Of a stretch of 64,000 nucleotides of DNA, positions 41,008 to 52,701 are shown piece by piece. The DNA is taken from assembly GCA_932521025.1 (NCBI GenBank), contig OW051473.1, forward strand, positions 7,254,001-7,318,000, read 5' to 3'. The position numbers and the translations under genes are program-made. Below the pieces are notes generated by a model. It ran no database searches. It saw only the letters and a list, made by a program, of their open reading frames with translations, and was not told where the DNA came from. The DNA is from Oscheius onirici. Taxonomy: Eukaryota; Nematoda; Chromadorea; Rhabditida; Rhabditidae. The number at the start of each line of letters is the position of its first letter. The first letter of the stretch is position 1.

Positions 41008-44000
41008 CTGAACAAGAGATAGTCTACAATTTTGAAGAAGTAAGTTTAGATGGATGCCGTAGCAGATTCTAGATGATTGATATGGGTAACTGGACAAAAT
41101 GAGAGCAGCCACACTGATTATCAGTTGCTCTCGACTCTTTTCAGCTTCCTCTACCTCCTCATTTGTCTGAATAGAGGAGGTAGAAGAGCAAGAAAGGATA
41201 GACCGAATGGTTCACAGCTAGAGACTAAATCTAATTCGAGGTGATTTCAGATAAACAGAGAGAAAAATCACATAAGCAACGGATAGTTTTAGGCCGTGCA
41301 ATGAGATACCATTCTGGGAACCTCCATTGTCTGACATCTATATTCCGTGATCGTGGGTAACACCTACTCGACCTTTAAAGTTGCAACTTTGAACCTGCAG
41401 TCTATTGGATATATCAGAAACAGACAGACATGGATTTTGCAAGTATTGATATTGTTGCATGTGATTAATTAGCACTGGATACGAAATCGTAGTCTACCTG
41501 ACTACCCGCCTCCTCTGAGGAAAGTCAGTGCTGTGGGAGTTGTAAGTAATGAGTCAATATAACAAGGGAGTTCTGATTTCATTTAATCATTTTTTTGTTA
41601 GAAGAAGCGTTCTTGTAACAAGATTGCCGTCTGAATGCTGAAGCAGTCTTTTTTTGACAGAAACACGGTAAACATCAATCTAGCTTAACTTAATCACAGA
41701 TGTAAAAAGACTGTTAAACGTTTTGTTTTGGAGAGAAAGAGCGAATGAGTGGAAATAGTTTGCCTTATTGAGTGAATATGCCAGGAAATTATTTGGTGTC
41801 TTATTAAGCGGATAGACAGTAATTATTTTTGTGCATATCCTGTTAATAGTCGTATGATTACACAATTTCCTCTCAATCGCGCTTGTACAAGTTAAAACTC
41901 GGACTCACCTTCGCAACGACTCCTTGTGCCATAGCCACAGTGCATCTGTCCCCAAGGGCGACTACTTCTTCCTGAAAAGTAAAAGTGACTCAGGTGTCAG
42001 TGCAAAGGTCTTTAAAAAAAAGCAGAGAGATCACCCTAGCAGCTGATGGCGGCTGGCCACTTGACGTCAAACTGCGGGCAACGAGACACGGGATTTCGTG
42101 GATTTCAACCAGCTGATGATAAAGGTGCCGTCCCCAAAAAATGGGGGAATGTTCGCCAATTCATGGAAGTTTTAAAATGATGGAGTTAAAAGAGGGGACC
42201 AACTGATTTGGTGCGGGGGTTAACGAGACATGAGTCATTCTGAGAAACAAACTTCTTATCATAATGACTTATATCAGCTTATTAGCAGAATTTTTCGAGA
42301 AATCTAAATATCTAAGAAGAATAAGGGATAGTCCTACTCATAAATAGTGCTGTAATAAATTTTCCATTTAGAGCAAAACGAAGTGTACAGGCGTCTGATA
42401 TGATGCGCCGTTGACGCCAATAGTGTGTAAGGAGAATGATGGGGCAGAAAATGGAAAAAAGGTGTTCTTTATGCAAAATATGGTTGGTGTTTTGGAAGAG
42501 GAGCAAGGATGTATGCACAGAAACTGAAGCGCTCGGAAATGCGGGAACGTTTGCTTTTGCAAAATCAGGTTCCCAGGAGTAGAAAACATTAAACAAAAGC
42601 TAAAATCAAATTTAGTGTTCGTAGTTTTCTGGCATCTTCTGTAGAACTGTTTCTGTCAGGAAAGTGACCGGAACTAATCTTATCAGAGACTCGTATTAGT
42701 TCCAGTCGTTACTAAATGTACGAATCGTAGTGACTAACATGGCTCAAAACAGTGAAAAGTCAACATTCAGGAAACAGTATACGGCAATTGTAAAATTCGT
42801 GAGAAAATGAGCACTTGTTGGGCAATAAAGCGTATTTAATTGGGACAAACAGAAGCATTTAATTGGACAGATGGCACTGACGGAAATGTTCGAAGGGTGG
42901 GATCAATCAGCTGGGTGGCCATAAATACGAGACAACAATGTTTCAGCTTCAAAATGTGTGACATATTAGATAAATTTTCGAAATATACGATAATAAATTA
43001 TTGGCGAGAAAATTGGGAATTACTAGCCTTTCCGTTCATTTCGAAGCCACCAATATCCCTCCGAGACCAAGGAACTGGATCAAAAACATGTTGGTTGAAA
43101 AAGAACAGTGAAATGAAGTTGTCACGTGAACATGTGTCCTGAAGCAGCTTCAAAAACAGCTTTTAGATAGAGCAGAAATGGCTGCCAGTGACACGCGACG
43201 CGACCGCTCGCGACTGACCATTAGTATAAGAGCTTTATGAAAAGGCAGAATAATATAGTAACGGCATAATATGAATTGGCATTCTTGATGTCAAAATGAC
43301 GAAAAATCAGTAATGGATCAAATACTCAACGTCTAGGTGCTTAGAAAATGGGCTAGTTGGCTAGAAAATAGACACAAAATAGAAGCTGCGCATACTGTTA
43401 ATTTTGTACGAAAATATCAAGTAGTTAGAATACAAAATAGTACCAAACTACTATTCGAAAAAATATCGAGCTTTACGACAATTTTGGAATCTAACAACTC
43501 TTGACATCTCGTTGAAACATGGTAGCAGTAAGTGGTGAGATAAGTAAAGATAAAAATATTCTAATGGCGACAATTCACGTATCTGACCTTTTTGTTTTTG
43601 AAGACTTTCGTTGTCAACTGCCAAAGAGTTTAGAATCGCAGTGCCTTATCTTCTAGATTTACATAAGGAGTATTGAAACTCTCATCTTTCATATTCCAGT
43701 AAAAACAGCAAGTTACGAAAAACTTTATTGCTACATATTTTGAAATTTTATGGCGAATCATGTTCATCATGTTTGACTCACTAAAGACATTCTCTCCTGC
43801 CACTACCTGATCTTCTATTTTAGCATCATAAAATGCGACCTGACCATCGTTGATTCTCACCCTGTCATTTTTTGTTCTCATCCCAGTCTCTATAGCAGAA
43901 ACAGATTCAAAAGTGACTTGCCTAACTTTTAACAAACTCTATTATGTGACGACAGTTGTCGTGACCATGGGTAAACAAACTTTCGTATGAAGTCTTGGAA

Positions 44001-45526
44001 TTACGGTATAGCAGAGTGTCGGCACCTTTCCCACGATTGTGAATGGTTTTTATTAACAGTCATTCCCATCGTCTTCTATTTTTTTGGCTGAACGCAGCCA
44101 TTGAATTGTATTGATCATGGCAGTTTGTGACTGAACACACAGTCCCAGCTAGAGCGCTCATTTTCCCTATTCAATTGCCAGATTACTAAACTTTTGCGAA
44201 GCAAACTGAATTTTCTCCTCGATTTTTCTTTAGCCATAGAGCTATTCAATTTGCTTCTTATCCTCTCCACTAACTACACTTCAATTCAGGCTTACATTGT
44301 CAAGACTTGTCGTGTTCTTCCACCAAACAGCAAATGTAGCGTGCAGCAGTCGTGGCCAATCTATCAAAAATGGAACAATCGTCCAGGCTGGAATAGAAAA
44401 TGTTAAGGTGAGTCCGGTTATGAGACTGTATTATTTTCTCTCAGCTTTTTTTGAGTGTCAAGCCAGAAGAGATATGAGATTGAAGCCACATTAAAGATCG
44501 CAGTGATTTCAATGGAATTAGCATTAATGAAAGTCGTAAGTAGTTGTGAAGATGTATTTTACCTGAAACTTGCAGCCACTTATTCTGCGCTTAGAGAAAC
44601 CTTGTAGTGAGAACCGAAAAGAACAAAAGAGCTTCCAAAGAATCGTACTGCTTTTTGCAAGGGGGAGTCGCTCATCTCTATCTGAAATGTTTGGATAATG
44701 CCCTCAGCGATTCCGTGTTGATCACTGTCGGTGATACTGCTGGCCTGGAGAAGCTTTGATTAGTGAAGTGACCAATTTTAGATAGACGCTAAAAGTTTCT
44801 CCCTATCAACGAGATTTTTTTAGAAACACAGCTTCTACTGAACATGGGTTGATCAAAAGATCCAGTCTGTACATTCGAATTGGTTCAACCTACTTCACAA
44901 AGAGTATTTTTGACAGGGTGGAAGACTTGGCTCGGTCAATGCAGGAAAACGTCGCTCACTACTCGGTGCTCCGTGTTCTTTCAAATCACGCCGAGAACAG
45001 GAATATTAAAATTGGACTTTTTTACAAGCTTAACATGATGTCACACGAATTACCGTCGCTTTCAAATTAGCAGGTTCACCTCCGGATCCTTTCTCCTTAC
45101 TTTTCCCGCCCGAGAATCGGGTCGACTGGCTGTCTTTGTCCGGGCTTCTACAAAAACATAACACGAGCTTGACAGCCGTAGGCAGATAACCTGAGGCCTG
45201 CCTCTACGTTTCACTTGCAGCACTAGCACTTTCGGCGGAACACCCGCGTTCTCTTTTTTTGTGACGGGATCATGATTTTCTATTTCTCGCTCCGATGTTC
45301 CACCAAAGGTGTCCTCGACGAACTTTCTATCGACTCCGTGATTTGAAACGACTGTTAAGGACTAGGCGTAATCAGCGCTGTAGTGCGGTCCACTGACCGA
45401 ATTTCTTCGCGCCGCCTATTTCACTTTCATGATAACTGAAACACACGACGACAATGTCGCACAATCATCCTTATCATGCTTCTAATCATCATTAACCGTT
45501 CATTCCGAATTCCTAATTTTCAGGAG
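41008..45526. other. Gene-poor stretch upstream of mbk-1
   Basis: The only splice-bounded candidate is a 63-nt minus-strand exon at about 41909-41971 (TTTTCAG before, GTGAGT after; EEVVALGDRCTVAMAQGVVAK split over 21 codons), which may be a 5' exon of mbk-1 or of another gene. A short hairpin lies at 41147-41195. Frames at 43630-43935 (minus) and 44849-45070 (plus) lack ATG starts and splice context. I see no tRNA or transposon here. It is probably an intergenic and promoter region. Confidence 0.35.
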
Positions 45527-47460
45527 ATGCGGCTGCTCCTCGTCCTGCTCCTTCCAACGTTAGCGGCATCCAAAAACATATTTGTTTCGTCGCCTTTTGA
45601 TAATTTTAGGATAGAATGTCCTAAAAAGGTAGTTCTTACGAACAGATGTTCATAACTTTTTAGTCGGGAGCAACGGAGCTGTCAGTGAGAATGGTCGAGT
45701 CTGTCGGAGCAAAACGACAAGATATCGTCTTTGACATGAGTTGCGAGGGGATTGAAGAGGTATAGTGTCAAACTACCATGATTCATGAGAATTTAGCTGT
45801 ATCCTTGGGTGAATATTCCAGTTGGAATCACAGAAATGGACAGAGAAGATTGCTACTATTCTTCAATGTTCGATCCTATTTTGGATGAGGATACTGAATA
45901 TTCTTGCAAGAATCGAGAATATTTTGCTGGAATCACCCGTCTTACCGACACCAGGTTAGAATTCCTTTTTTAAATTTCAAAGCAATGTTTTAGAGTCCAA
46001 GTTCTCTGCTGTCGACTCCGGTCCCGAGACGAATTCAACTGTCGTCAGACGCAATTCAACAAACCTATTGGACTAAGCCGAAGCACTATCATCGAGTGAG
46101 GCTCCTTTTTATTACTTCTAAATCCGACATTGATATTTCAGAGGAGATAATCAGCTCATTAATGCCATCAAGGTCAATGATCGCGGCTACATTGTAAGGT
46201 TTTGCGACATGGCTCCAAGAAACATTCGTAATTAGCTGAAAAATATTGTTTATGATTGTATTTTTAGCTGAGATCTACGATGATGTTAAAGTGACCACTG
46301 AGAGGCCAAAGACCACAAAGGAGAATCTGAAAGGAAAAGTACAGAAACAGCCAGTAAATCCGTATTCTACACGACCACCTATCACTCTTGTAAGTTGCTA
46401 AATAAGTTGAAAAGTATCAAGATTTAGGCTCCAGGAGAGATTCCTCAACTTCCAAAAGTGGACGCTTTTGGTCAAAAAGTGCCAGAATATTCTCCAACCA
46501 AGAGTCCGATGATGGCCAGATTAAACGAGCCTGTTACTGTCCCCACTACCCAGCCGACTACTCGAGCTTCTACCACTACAGTAGCACCTACTACCGTAAC
46601 CACAACTACTGAGGCTACCACTACTACCACAGCTACCACTACTCAGAAGCCTACTACGACACCGACAACCGCAACTTCAACTACAACAACCTCTACGACA
46701 GCCAAGCCCACAACAACAACTACAACAACAACAACTAGGAAGCCAACTACCAGAAAAACTACAACTTCGACCACAACTAGAGCTCTTACAACAACAACCA
46801 CAGAAGCTGCTCCTACTTCTGCTTCTCATGAAGAGGAAGAGAGGTAAGAAATATCAAACACATTAAAGTTCGTAGAAGTGAAAAGTCCCTTCGGTAATAA
46901 GAGGCATAGTTCATATTGGGTCTTTCTCTTTTCAAAAACCTTTAATTGTTTTAATTATGGCAGTTACTGGCTTTTCATTACAGTTTTTCTAGTTTTAGTT
47001 AATGATATTTCAGAAACTCTGTCGAAGATTCAATGGAGAAGATCGATGCTGATCCTATTCCAACAATGGAAGAACCCACTCCGAAGGGAGAGACACCTGC
47101 TCCTCCTCAGCAGAAATCTGTCGAGGATATTACTATGGGTTCGGATGGAAACGTTGTTTTCACTTTTCTTAATTTAGTGGAAGATTTGTCTCGCGTGACA
47201 TTCAACAATGATGACTTCCCCAAAGCGAATGTTAAGAAGCTGGCCGTCCCTGGAAAGATGAAATTCGTGAAAAATCAACTGGTACTCCAACGTGACTCTC
47301 ATTTATCAAATGTTCATTAATCTAGCCTCTCCGACCCGGAGCTTCATCAAACAGTGAATTCGTCTTCTTGCCGTCCATCAATCACGAAGGAGTTCGACGT
47401 GCCCCTGTTCGCACTTACCGTCCACATATTGTGAGCCGCACTGTACTTTTCGACGATTGA
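45527..47460 (+). CDS. Secreted Cys-containing protein with mucin-like Thr domain
   Basis: The ATG at 45527 follows TTTCAGGAG and gives a signal peptide (MRLLLVLLLPTLAA). The globular N-terminal part has paired Cys: FRIECPKKSG, FDMSCEGIEE, REDCYYSS, EYSCKNREYFAGITRL, VQVLCCRLRSRDEFNC, then INAIKVNDRGYIVRFC. The spacing of the CC pair and the repeated AxITRL and GYIVRFC blocks loosely recall dermatopontin-like domains, which is only an impression. A Thr-rich stretch follows at 46540-46820 (runs of TTTTTTTT with Lys, Pro and Arg), the typical setting for O-glycosylation. After an acidic linker, the C-terminal part (VVFTFLNLVEDLSRVTF) ends SRTVLFDD. Probably an extracellular or cuticle-surface protein. 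The 3' UTR consists of a MITE starting four bases after the stop. Confidence 0.75.
46540..46820 (+). repeat. Thr-rich mucin-like coding repeat
   Basis: Imperfect ACN-codon repeats encode Thr runs broken by Lys, Pro, Ala, Glu and Arg. Codon choice varies (ACA, ACT, ACC, ACG), so it is an old or constrained repeat and not a recent microsatellite expansion. Confidence 0.8.
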
Positions 47461-47464
47461 GCAC

Positions 47465-47918
47465 TTAAAGGGACAGTCTTATTATAACCAGATAGGAACC
47501 ATCTGGGAAGCCCGCGCATTTAAACCTCAAATATTGCATTTCCGTCTTTTCTTCGTTCCACACTCATTTTTTCGCTTTCTATTTGTTTTTAATCGATTTC
47601 TCGTCGAAAATTACGTCTAAAATGAGTGGTGGAACGTTAAAATTGGTGGAAAATTGACGGAGATAGACCAAAAAACATTTTTTGGCCTGAAATTCGTTAT
47701 TTTCGTCTATTCCCGTCATTTTTCCACAAATTTTAGCGTTCCACCACTCATTTTATACGTAATTTTCGATGACAAATCGGTTGAAAACAAGTAAAAATTA
47801 AAAAAATGAGTGTAAACCACCTAAAAATGCAAAAATAGGAGTTTGTCGCGGGTCCCGCCACGAAGTTGCCTAATTTCCCCTGATCACACGTTCACACACA
47901 ATGAGACTGTCCCTTTAA
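47465..47918. mobile_element. Foldback MITE with TTAA ends, inserted just after a stop codon
   Basis: The ends are identical in inverted orientation over 15 bases: TTAAAGGGACAGTCT at 47465-47479 and its complement AGACTGTCCCTTTAA at 47904-47918. The two halves are near-perfect inverted copies; best is AATCGATTTCTCGTCGAAAA with AATTACGT..AAAATGAGTGGTGGAACG on the left against its complement on the right (47585-47670 with 47703-47790), and the pairing runs inward to GATAGAC/GTCTAT around a loop of about 36 nt. No transposase frame fits in 454 bp. The TTAA at both ends suggests a TTAA target duplication, as in piggyBac-type elements, if TTAA is not part of the repeat itself. Confidence 0.85.
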
Positions 47919-47950
47919 CCTCCTTGTCCGTCATTGTTTTGTCGCCTATT

Positions 47951-47956
47951 AATAAA
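47951..47956 (+). terminator. Poly(A) signal AATAAA downstream of the MITE
   Basis: First perfect AATAAA after the stop at 47460, at the far side of the MITE. If it is the signal used, the whole foldback element is transcribed in the 3' UTR. Confidence 0.6.
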
Positions 47957-48139
47957 GTCTTTCGTCAACGTAACACTTTGCACTTTGTTCCTGCTTAGCT
48001 TAAATAACACTTGCTTTTGGTCTGTTATTTTACCGGGAAATGTGATGCTCTTCCTCTGTTAGTCACGTTTCACACTCATGAAAGTTCTGAAGAACTGCTT
48101 CCGTCAATTAGCCTTTTTGTGAGGAAGTTACGCGCAAGT

Positions 48140-50159
48140 TTTCAGAATCTTTGGGATGATGAGGAAGACGATATGACAGAGATGTACGGTCAAATGGGCT
48201 TTACTTCTTCTGAACGAAAGGTCGGACATAACTTGACCGTGGGAACACTCTCCGATTTTAGATGCATCGTAAAGTAACGCGAGCACATCGTCTGCCGGCT
48301 GAAAGCAAGGAAGACAGCAGAGTAATCCAGTTACCTAGAGTCCCGTTATGACTATACTTTTTAGATGTCTGATGTCTCGAAGGAGGCTCTTTATCAGAAT
48401 ATGATGAAAGTCCCAGATCGTGAGGCCCTCTATCTGTCAGCAATGACGAAACTGAACTCGCAAATGGCTGTTTTCAGAAAAGAAGACGCAAGAAAATTGC
48501 CACCTGGAGCTCGGCAAGACCTTCCTGCAACTAGAAGGAGTCCCGGTGCGGCAGTTCTCGTAGAACAAATTGATAATGCCCGCTTTGTAGATGAAGAGAC
48601 GAACAGCAGTCCCTTCGAGAACGACAAAGAGCCTGAGGTGAGGAGCAAGTGTCCGCGTCATTTCACACACTAAAAGCACGTTGCGTGGTCTGTTCCGGGA
48701 TTTGTGTGGCTGCCTTAACTCCCTCTATTGGGCCGCTGCCACACGTTCTTAACACAGTTTTCAGGCAGCCAAAAAACCGACATCTGTCTATGACAGAGTT
48801 GATCTTCAGCAGGCTGAAGACATTGAAGAAGTTATCAATCGACTGACTCTTCACCCGGAAAACATCCGAAGAGCTCCTGTGAGAAATACTGAACCTGCTG
48901 AGACAAGATCTGAGAAAACAGGTGCATCACATTGTCTTTTTTATGCTTCTTCGTACAAATCAGCCATTTCAATGGCTAGCACTACTCTCTCTTTCTTCTG
49001 CATAACCGCGCTCGAGAAAACATGAATGCAAAAAAGTACTAGCTCAGATACGAAAAATACAATTTTAGCTCATCCGTATTTTTAGATCGTACCAGGGATG
49101 GCGTTAAAGTGCACAAGATGAAAGATAATGAAGCGCCTATTTTTATTAATGGTACGTCTTATGGTTGGATGACTATACATAGGTCAACAAATTTGCAGAG
49201 TTGGTTATTTTCGACAGCAGGTACAAGGAACGAAAAGATCAGCTTCCCACTCAAGGTAACTTCCTTTTCTTGGGGGTCTTTGTATTTACTTTTTGTTAGA
49301 CTCAGCAGCAGCTATACTAAGCACCCCCGCCTCATAAAACAAGGACAAATCTGTTTTCAGAAGCCCTAGTGCCGATGATGTCATCGCAGTTTTTTGGAAC
49401 AGATTTGACGAGGACGTCCCCTACCACGACGCCTGAGGTAAATTAGCAAAGCCGGCTTTGGAGCGACAAGCTTATTTCCTTGGTGTCAAAATATGACGTG
49501 AGGGTCCGCTGGCCACCCCATCTCCGGGCCACGTTGCACTTGTGGCCCGGTGTCATAATAAGCTAATTGGAAACTGCAGACCGAGTTGTTTAACATGTTC
49601 GATGAAAAACAGCTCATGAGCTATTTCGAGAGAGCGAATGGGACCAGAAAAACTTGGCTGTGACAAACAAGTAAGTCATCCTTTTTAGGTCGTCCAAGAG
49701 ACCACTGCTCTTCCCACATCATCCACAACAAGAGTCTCGACAACTACGGAATATGACCCATCAAACTTCTATCATACACCACGACCCAAGCCTCCGAAGA
49801 AGGAAAAAGGTTCGTAGAGGGGAAGTGGAGGCGATTATTCGGTCAAAAGAGATATATCTCACACTTTGACAAACCCCTTTGGCCGTTCACTACGGATAAG
49901 GACCCAATGCGTCTCCAGGTTAATGCCGTTCTAAGTCGTAAAGCGGCATAAATTGGATTGTGCCTTGTACCAACCATTAAATTTTTCAGTGCTCACTTTC
50001 TGCACTAAAGACATCGCCATTCGGGATGAGAGAAATATGGTGATTGCCTGTGGTGGCGATCTTGATATATGGGTACCGAGCCGTTGTCCAGCCGGAACGG
50101 ACTGTTTCGTCTCCTCCGACAGCACCTACCGCATCTGTTGCCCAATCTCGAAAGGCTGA
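48140..50159 (+). CDS. Secreted-type protein with C-terminal double-Cys (CC) motif
   Basis: Exons joined in phase: NLWDDEEDDMTEMYGQMGF (from a TTTTCAG acceptor near 48144), then MSDVSKEALYQNMMKVPDRE (ATG 48365, directly after TTTTTAG), AAKKPTSVYDRVDLQQAEDI, DRTRDGVKVHKMKDNEAP, a 38-nt intron at 49183-49220, YKERKDQLPTQEALVPMMSS, a Thr-rich part (TALPTSSTTRVSTTTEYD), and finally VLTFCTKDIAIRDERN, RCPAGTDCF and YRICCPISKG. The C-X-P-x-G-x-D-C..YRxCCP ending is a short Cys module common in nematode secreted proteins. No signal peptide could be assigned: the upstream frame has no ATG in phase, so the true first exon is missing or ATG 48365 is the start after trans-splicing. The intron 49437-49686 contains a hairpin-rich stretch. 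Confidence 0.6.
49442..49568. repeat. Short foldback-like stretch in an intron
   Basis: AATTAGC at 49441-49447 faces GCTAATT at 49562-49568, and inside lies a 9-bp stem CCGGGCCAC/GTGGCCCGG around GTTGCACTT (49525-49550). The middle of the arms matches only loosely. It may be an eroded MITE or just a strong hairpin. Confidence 0.35.
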
Positions 50160-50302
50160 CAATGAAGTCCGAAAGCTCCACTCATCAGACTTAATCAGCC
50201 AGCTTTCATCCACATTTTTGCATCAAAATTCACGGGAAATCAACGTAGCTCATATATACGCAATCTTTGCCAGTCGTCTCTAATCAAAAGCGATTCAGCA
50301 GC

Positions 50303-50608
50303 ATGGCCTTCACTCTTCCTTCTATTATTAGCGAGCCCTCTTACAGCCGCTATACTAGTGTGTGCCCGCCACAACTTGTGTATAGCAAAAGCAGTGAAAC
50401 CAATTTTGTCTCATATGCCTATAATAAACTTGCTTCAAGAGAGCTCGTTTTGGTTCATTCTGGTGCTGGCAATATGATTACCAGTCCAAATCGGGATTTT
50501 CTTTTTTTTTGCAATAATGAAGAGGAATGTTTGTCGAGAGGTCAAATGAAATTGATGCCAAAATTATGGAAGTCCTATCCCTCCCACGCAGAAGAAGATG
50601 ATTATTAG
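50303..50608 (+). CDS. Possible small single-exon ORF
   Basis: ATG 50303 opens 101 codons (MAFTLPSIISEPSYSRY, VCPPQLVYSKSSE, FFCNNEEECLSRG, acidic end HAEEDDY). Three or four Cys and no clear signal peptide. It starts 144 nt after the CC-protein gene in the same direction and could be a separate gene or part of its 3' UTR. I recognise no family. Confidence 0.3.
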   Translation: MAFTLPSIISEPSYSRYTSVCPPQLVYSKSSETNFVSYAYNKLASRELVLVHSGAGNMITSPNRDFLFFCNNEEECLSRGQMKLMPKLWKSYPSHAEEDDY

Positions 50609-51002
50609 GGGGGAGTGAAGACTGCCAAAAGACAGAGAGCAATGACGGAAATTAGCTTTGTTTGATTGGGGGATGTGAATCCCCTTGGAGATGATGACAC
50701 AAAGAGTTGCGTAGGTCCACTCTTCTATTTTAACCGACCCTTAATTGCCACTTTGACTCTCTGCAGCATCAAGTACAGTGCATATGAATCATAATTTATT
50801 GTACGAAGTACCTAGTCAATGCGGATCACATGCTTAAGCATAAACACCGTAAAATATAAGAAAACTGTAGGAGAAACCCGACAACAAAAAGGATACGAAG
50901 AGTGCGAGGACAGGAAAAGCAGGGCTACCAGCTGACGACCCGAAAGAAGCTTACATCTAGTTGTACTACAAAGCGAGAAGAAGCATCACAGATTCAGCCT
51001 CA

Positions 51003-52263
51003 TCACATACTCAACCTGAAATAGATGGGATTAATAATTTGTCAAGAGAGACTGGATGTGGAATTCTGGCGCAATGAGAAAGACAACTTACCAGCTGGGC
51101 ATGTTGAAACAGACACAGGCGAGCATATTGCTGGAAGGGTTCAGCAGAGCCTTTGTATCCCGAATGGCATGGGCAGGAATTTCATCAAGGACCTGAAAAT
51201 GGACGTGTTTAATGGGGATGTAAATAAAATTATAATCAGTAGTCGCAAGGGAGAGTATCCCTAGGTTTTACATATTTGACTCAAACCCCGTGTCTTTGAA
51301 CGGCCCTAGTCACAGGAATAATAATGTCATTTTCTGTTATGTCTGTACTTACCGATCGTTCCTGGCAGAGCAGGATACGCATCTTCATGCCCTCACAAGT
51401 ACGTGATCGTCCTGAACCTGTGCTCGAGTTGCTTGACGTGGAGTCTCGGCGTACTGTAGCCTGTACGTGATGTTGACAACGATATTTGGCTGCTGCCTTC
51501 TTTAGTGCTTCCAGAGCGTCGGTGCAGTCTTGCTGAAAACGAATGGGATGAATCTTGTATCAGGTCACGTATGCTTACCTCAATAGTACGAACGAGGCAA
51601 AGAACTCTGCTTTTTGCGATCTGCTCACGCCATGTCAGGATGCCCAGGGTCATAAGAGCAATGTCGCTCTCAGGTAGACCCTCGTCAAATAGAGTTCCTG
51701 GAAGGCGAGCCGATTCGAATGACTCGAGGTTTACCTGGAAGAATGAGCTAATAGCACGTTATTTGGGTGTCTAGTGTTATTAATGGCTTTGAATGAGCGG
51801 AGGTTGTCGGCAAACATCTCTTGTTCCCGTGATCGATACTGTTGAAATTTTGAATACCGATGAACCCACGTGCTACATGTCTAAATGACGCCTTTTTCGG
51901 GTCATTGAGCTATGGCCGTGGGGGTGTCCATCAGAAGCTACCCGGGACAATGGGAATGTGGGAAAATCTCACCTTTGAATCGAATTTGGCCAAATACAGG
52001 CAGCATCCGTCTCTCTTGGATGGTCCAGCCGCAGAACAAGACAGAATGTAGTCGTAATAGGAAGGACCGGTACTGTGGTTCATTTCATAGACAAGGTCGG
52101 AAGGATTGATGGCAAACAGTCCAGAATCTTCGGCTAGCTCGATGATAGACTTGCGTTGAAGCATGTTCCTTGCCGTGAGAGCCATCGCGACGTTGTTCTG
52201 GCTACTGGGGGCGTGGCGAAGACCGGGTTGGTCACGCCCATGTGTGGGTCCAACAATTCCCAT
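51003..52263 (-). CDS. Unrecognised 246-residue protein
   Basis: Five exons in phase (51973-52263, 51579-51734, 51353-51532, 51092-51192, 51003-51015) with good GT-AG ends. Lengths are 97, 52, 60 and 37 codons plus stop. Visible parts: ALTARNMLQRKSIIELAED, YYDYILSCSAAGPSKRDGCC, MTLGILTWREQIAKSRVLC, DALEALKKAAAKYRCQHH, a Ser/Thr/Arg linker (STSSNSSTGSGRSRTC), and VLDEIPAHAIRDTKALLNPS with LACVCFNMPSWLSM at the end. No transmembrane segment or signal peptide; probably cytosolic and helical. The last coding exon has only 13 nt. In-frame sequence continues upstream of the ATG at 52263 without an ATG, so a further 5' exon is possible. I do not recognise the family. Confidence 0.65.
51875..51926. 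repeat. Left arm of a perfect 52-bp inverted repeat
   Basis: Starts ACATGTCTAAATGACGCC and ends GCCGTGGGGGTG. It lies in intron 1 of the minus-strand gene 51003-52263. Its exact complement is at 52702-52753. The flanks diverge at once on both sides. Confidence 0.9.
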
Positions 52264-52701
52264 TTCGGGTTGAACTTTATGCAGACAGCCTTTACTCTCT
52301 GGAACGTCATTTATACACAAAGAACTTGACAAAGGAAATAGAGTTTCAGAGAGGAGAAATGAAAGCGTGGTTAGAACAGAGAAGTGACAATCTCAGCATG
52401 GCGCCGCCTATTTTCGACTGTGAATACTGATCAGTAGGAAATATCAATGGGGTAGGCAATAATAAATGAGAGAAAGAAGTGACCAATTGAAAAAGTTTGT
52501 TTTGCACGTGATTGAGCACATCGTCACAAAACAGATACGCAGACGAACTTTGCGGTCAACAAAACAGACAGACCATTCGTGAGAGAACTACAGCGAAACA
52601 GCAGCCTCTCACCCTAGTAGAAGTATCAAATTTGCATGAAACTGGAGGGCGGCCCCCGTTCCGTGAGGAAGTGTCAACAGAAGACAAGAATCAACACCAG
52701 C

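Noticed and set aside
43630-43935. 101-codon minus-strand frame
   Set aside because: No ATG at the start, no in-phase neighbour exon and no domain. It was kept only as a note in the gene-poor region.
44849-45070. 73-codon plus-strand frame
   Set aside because: Starts with TTG and stands alone. The amino-acid content is acceptable, but there is no other support.
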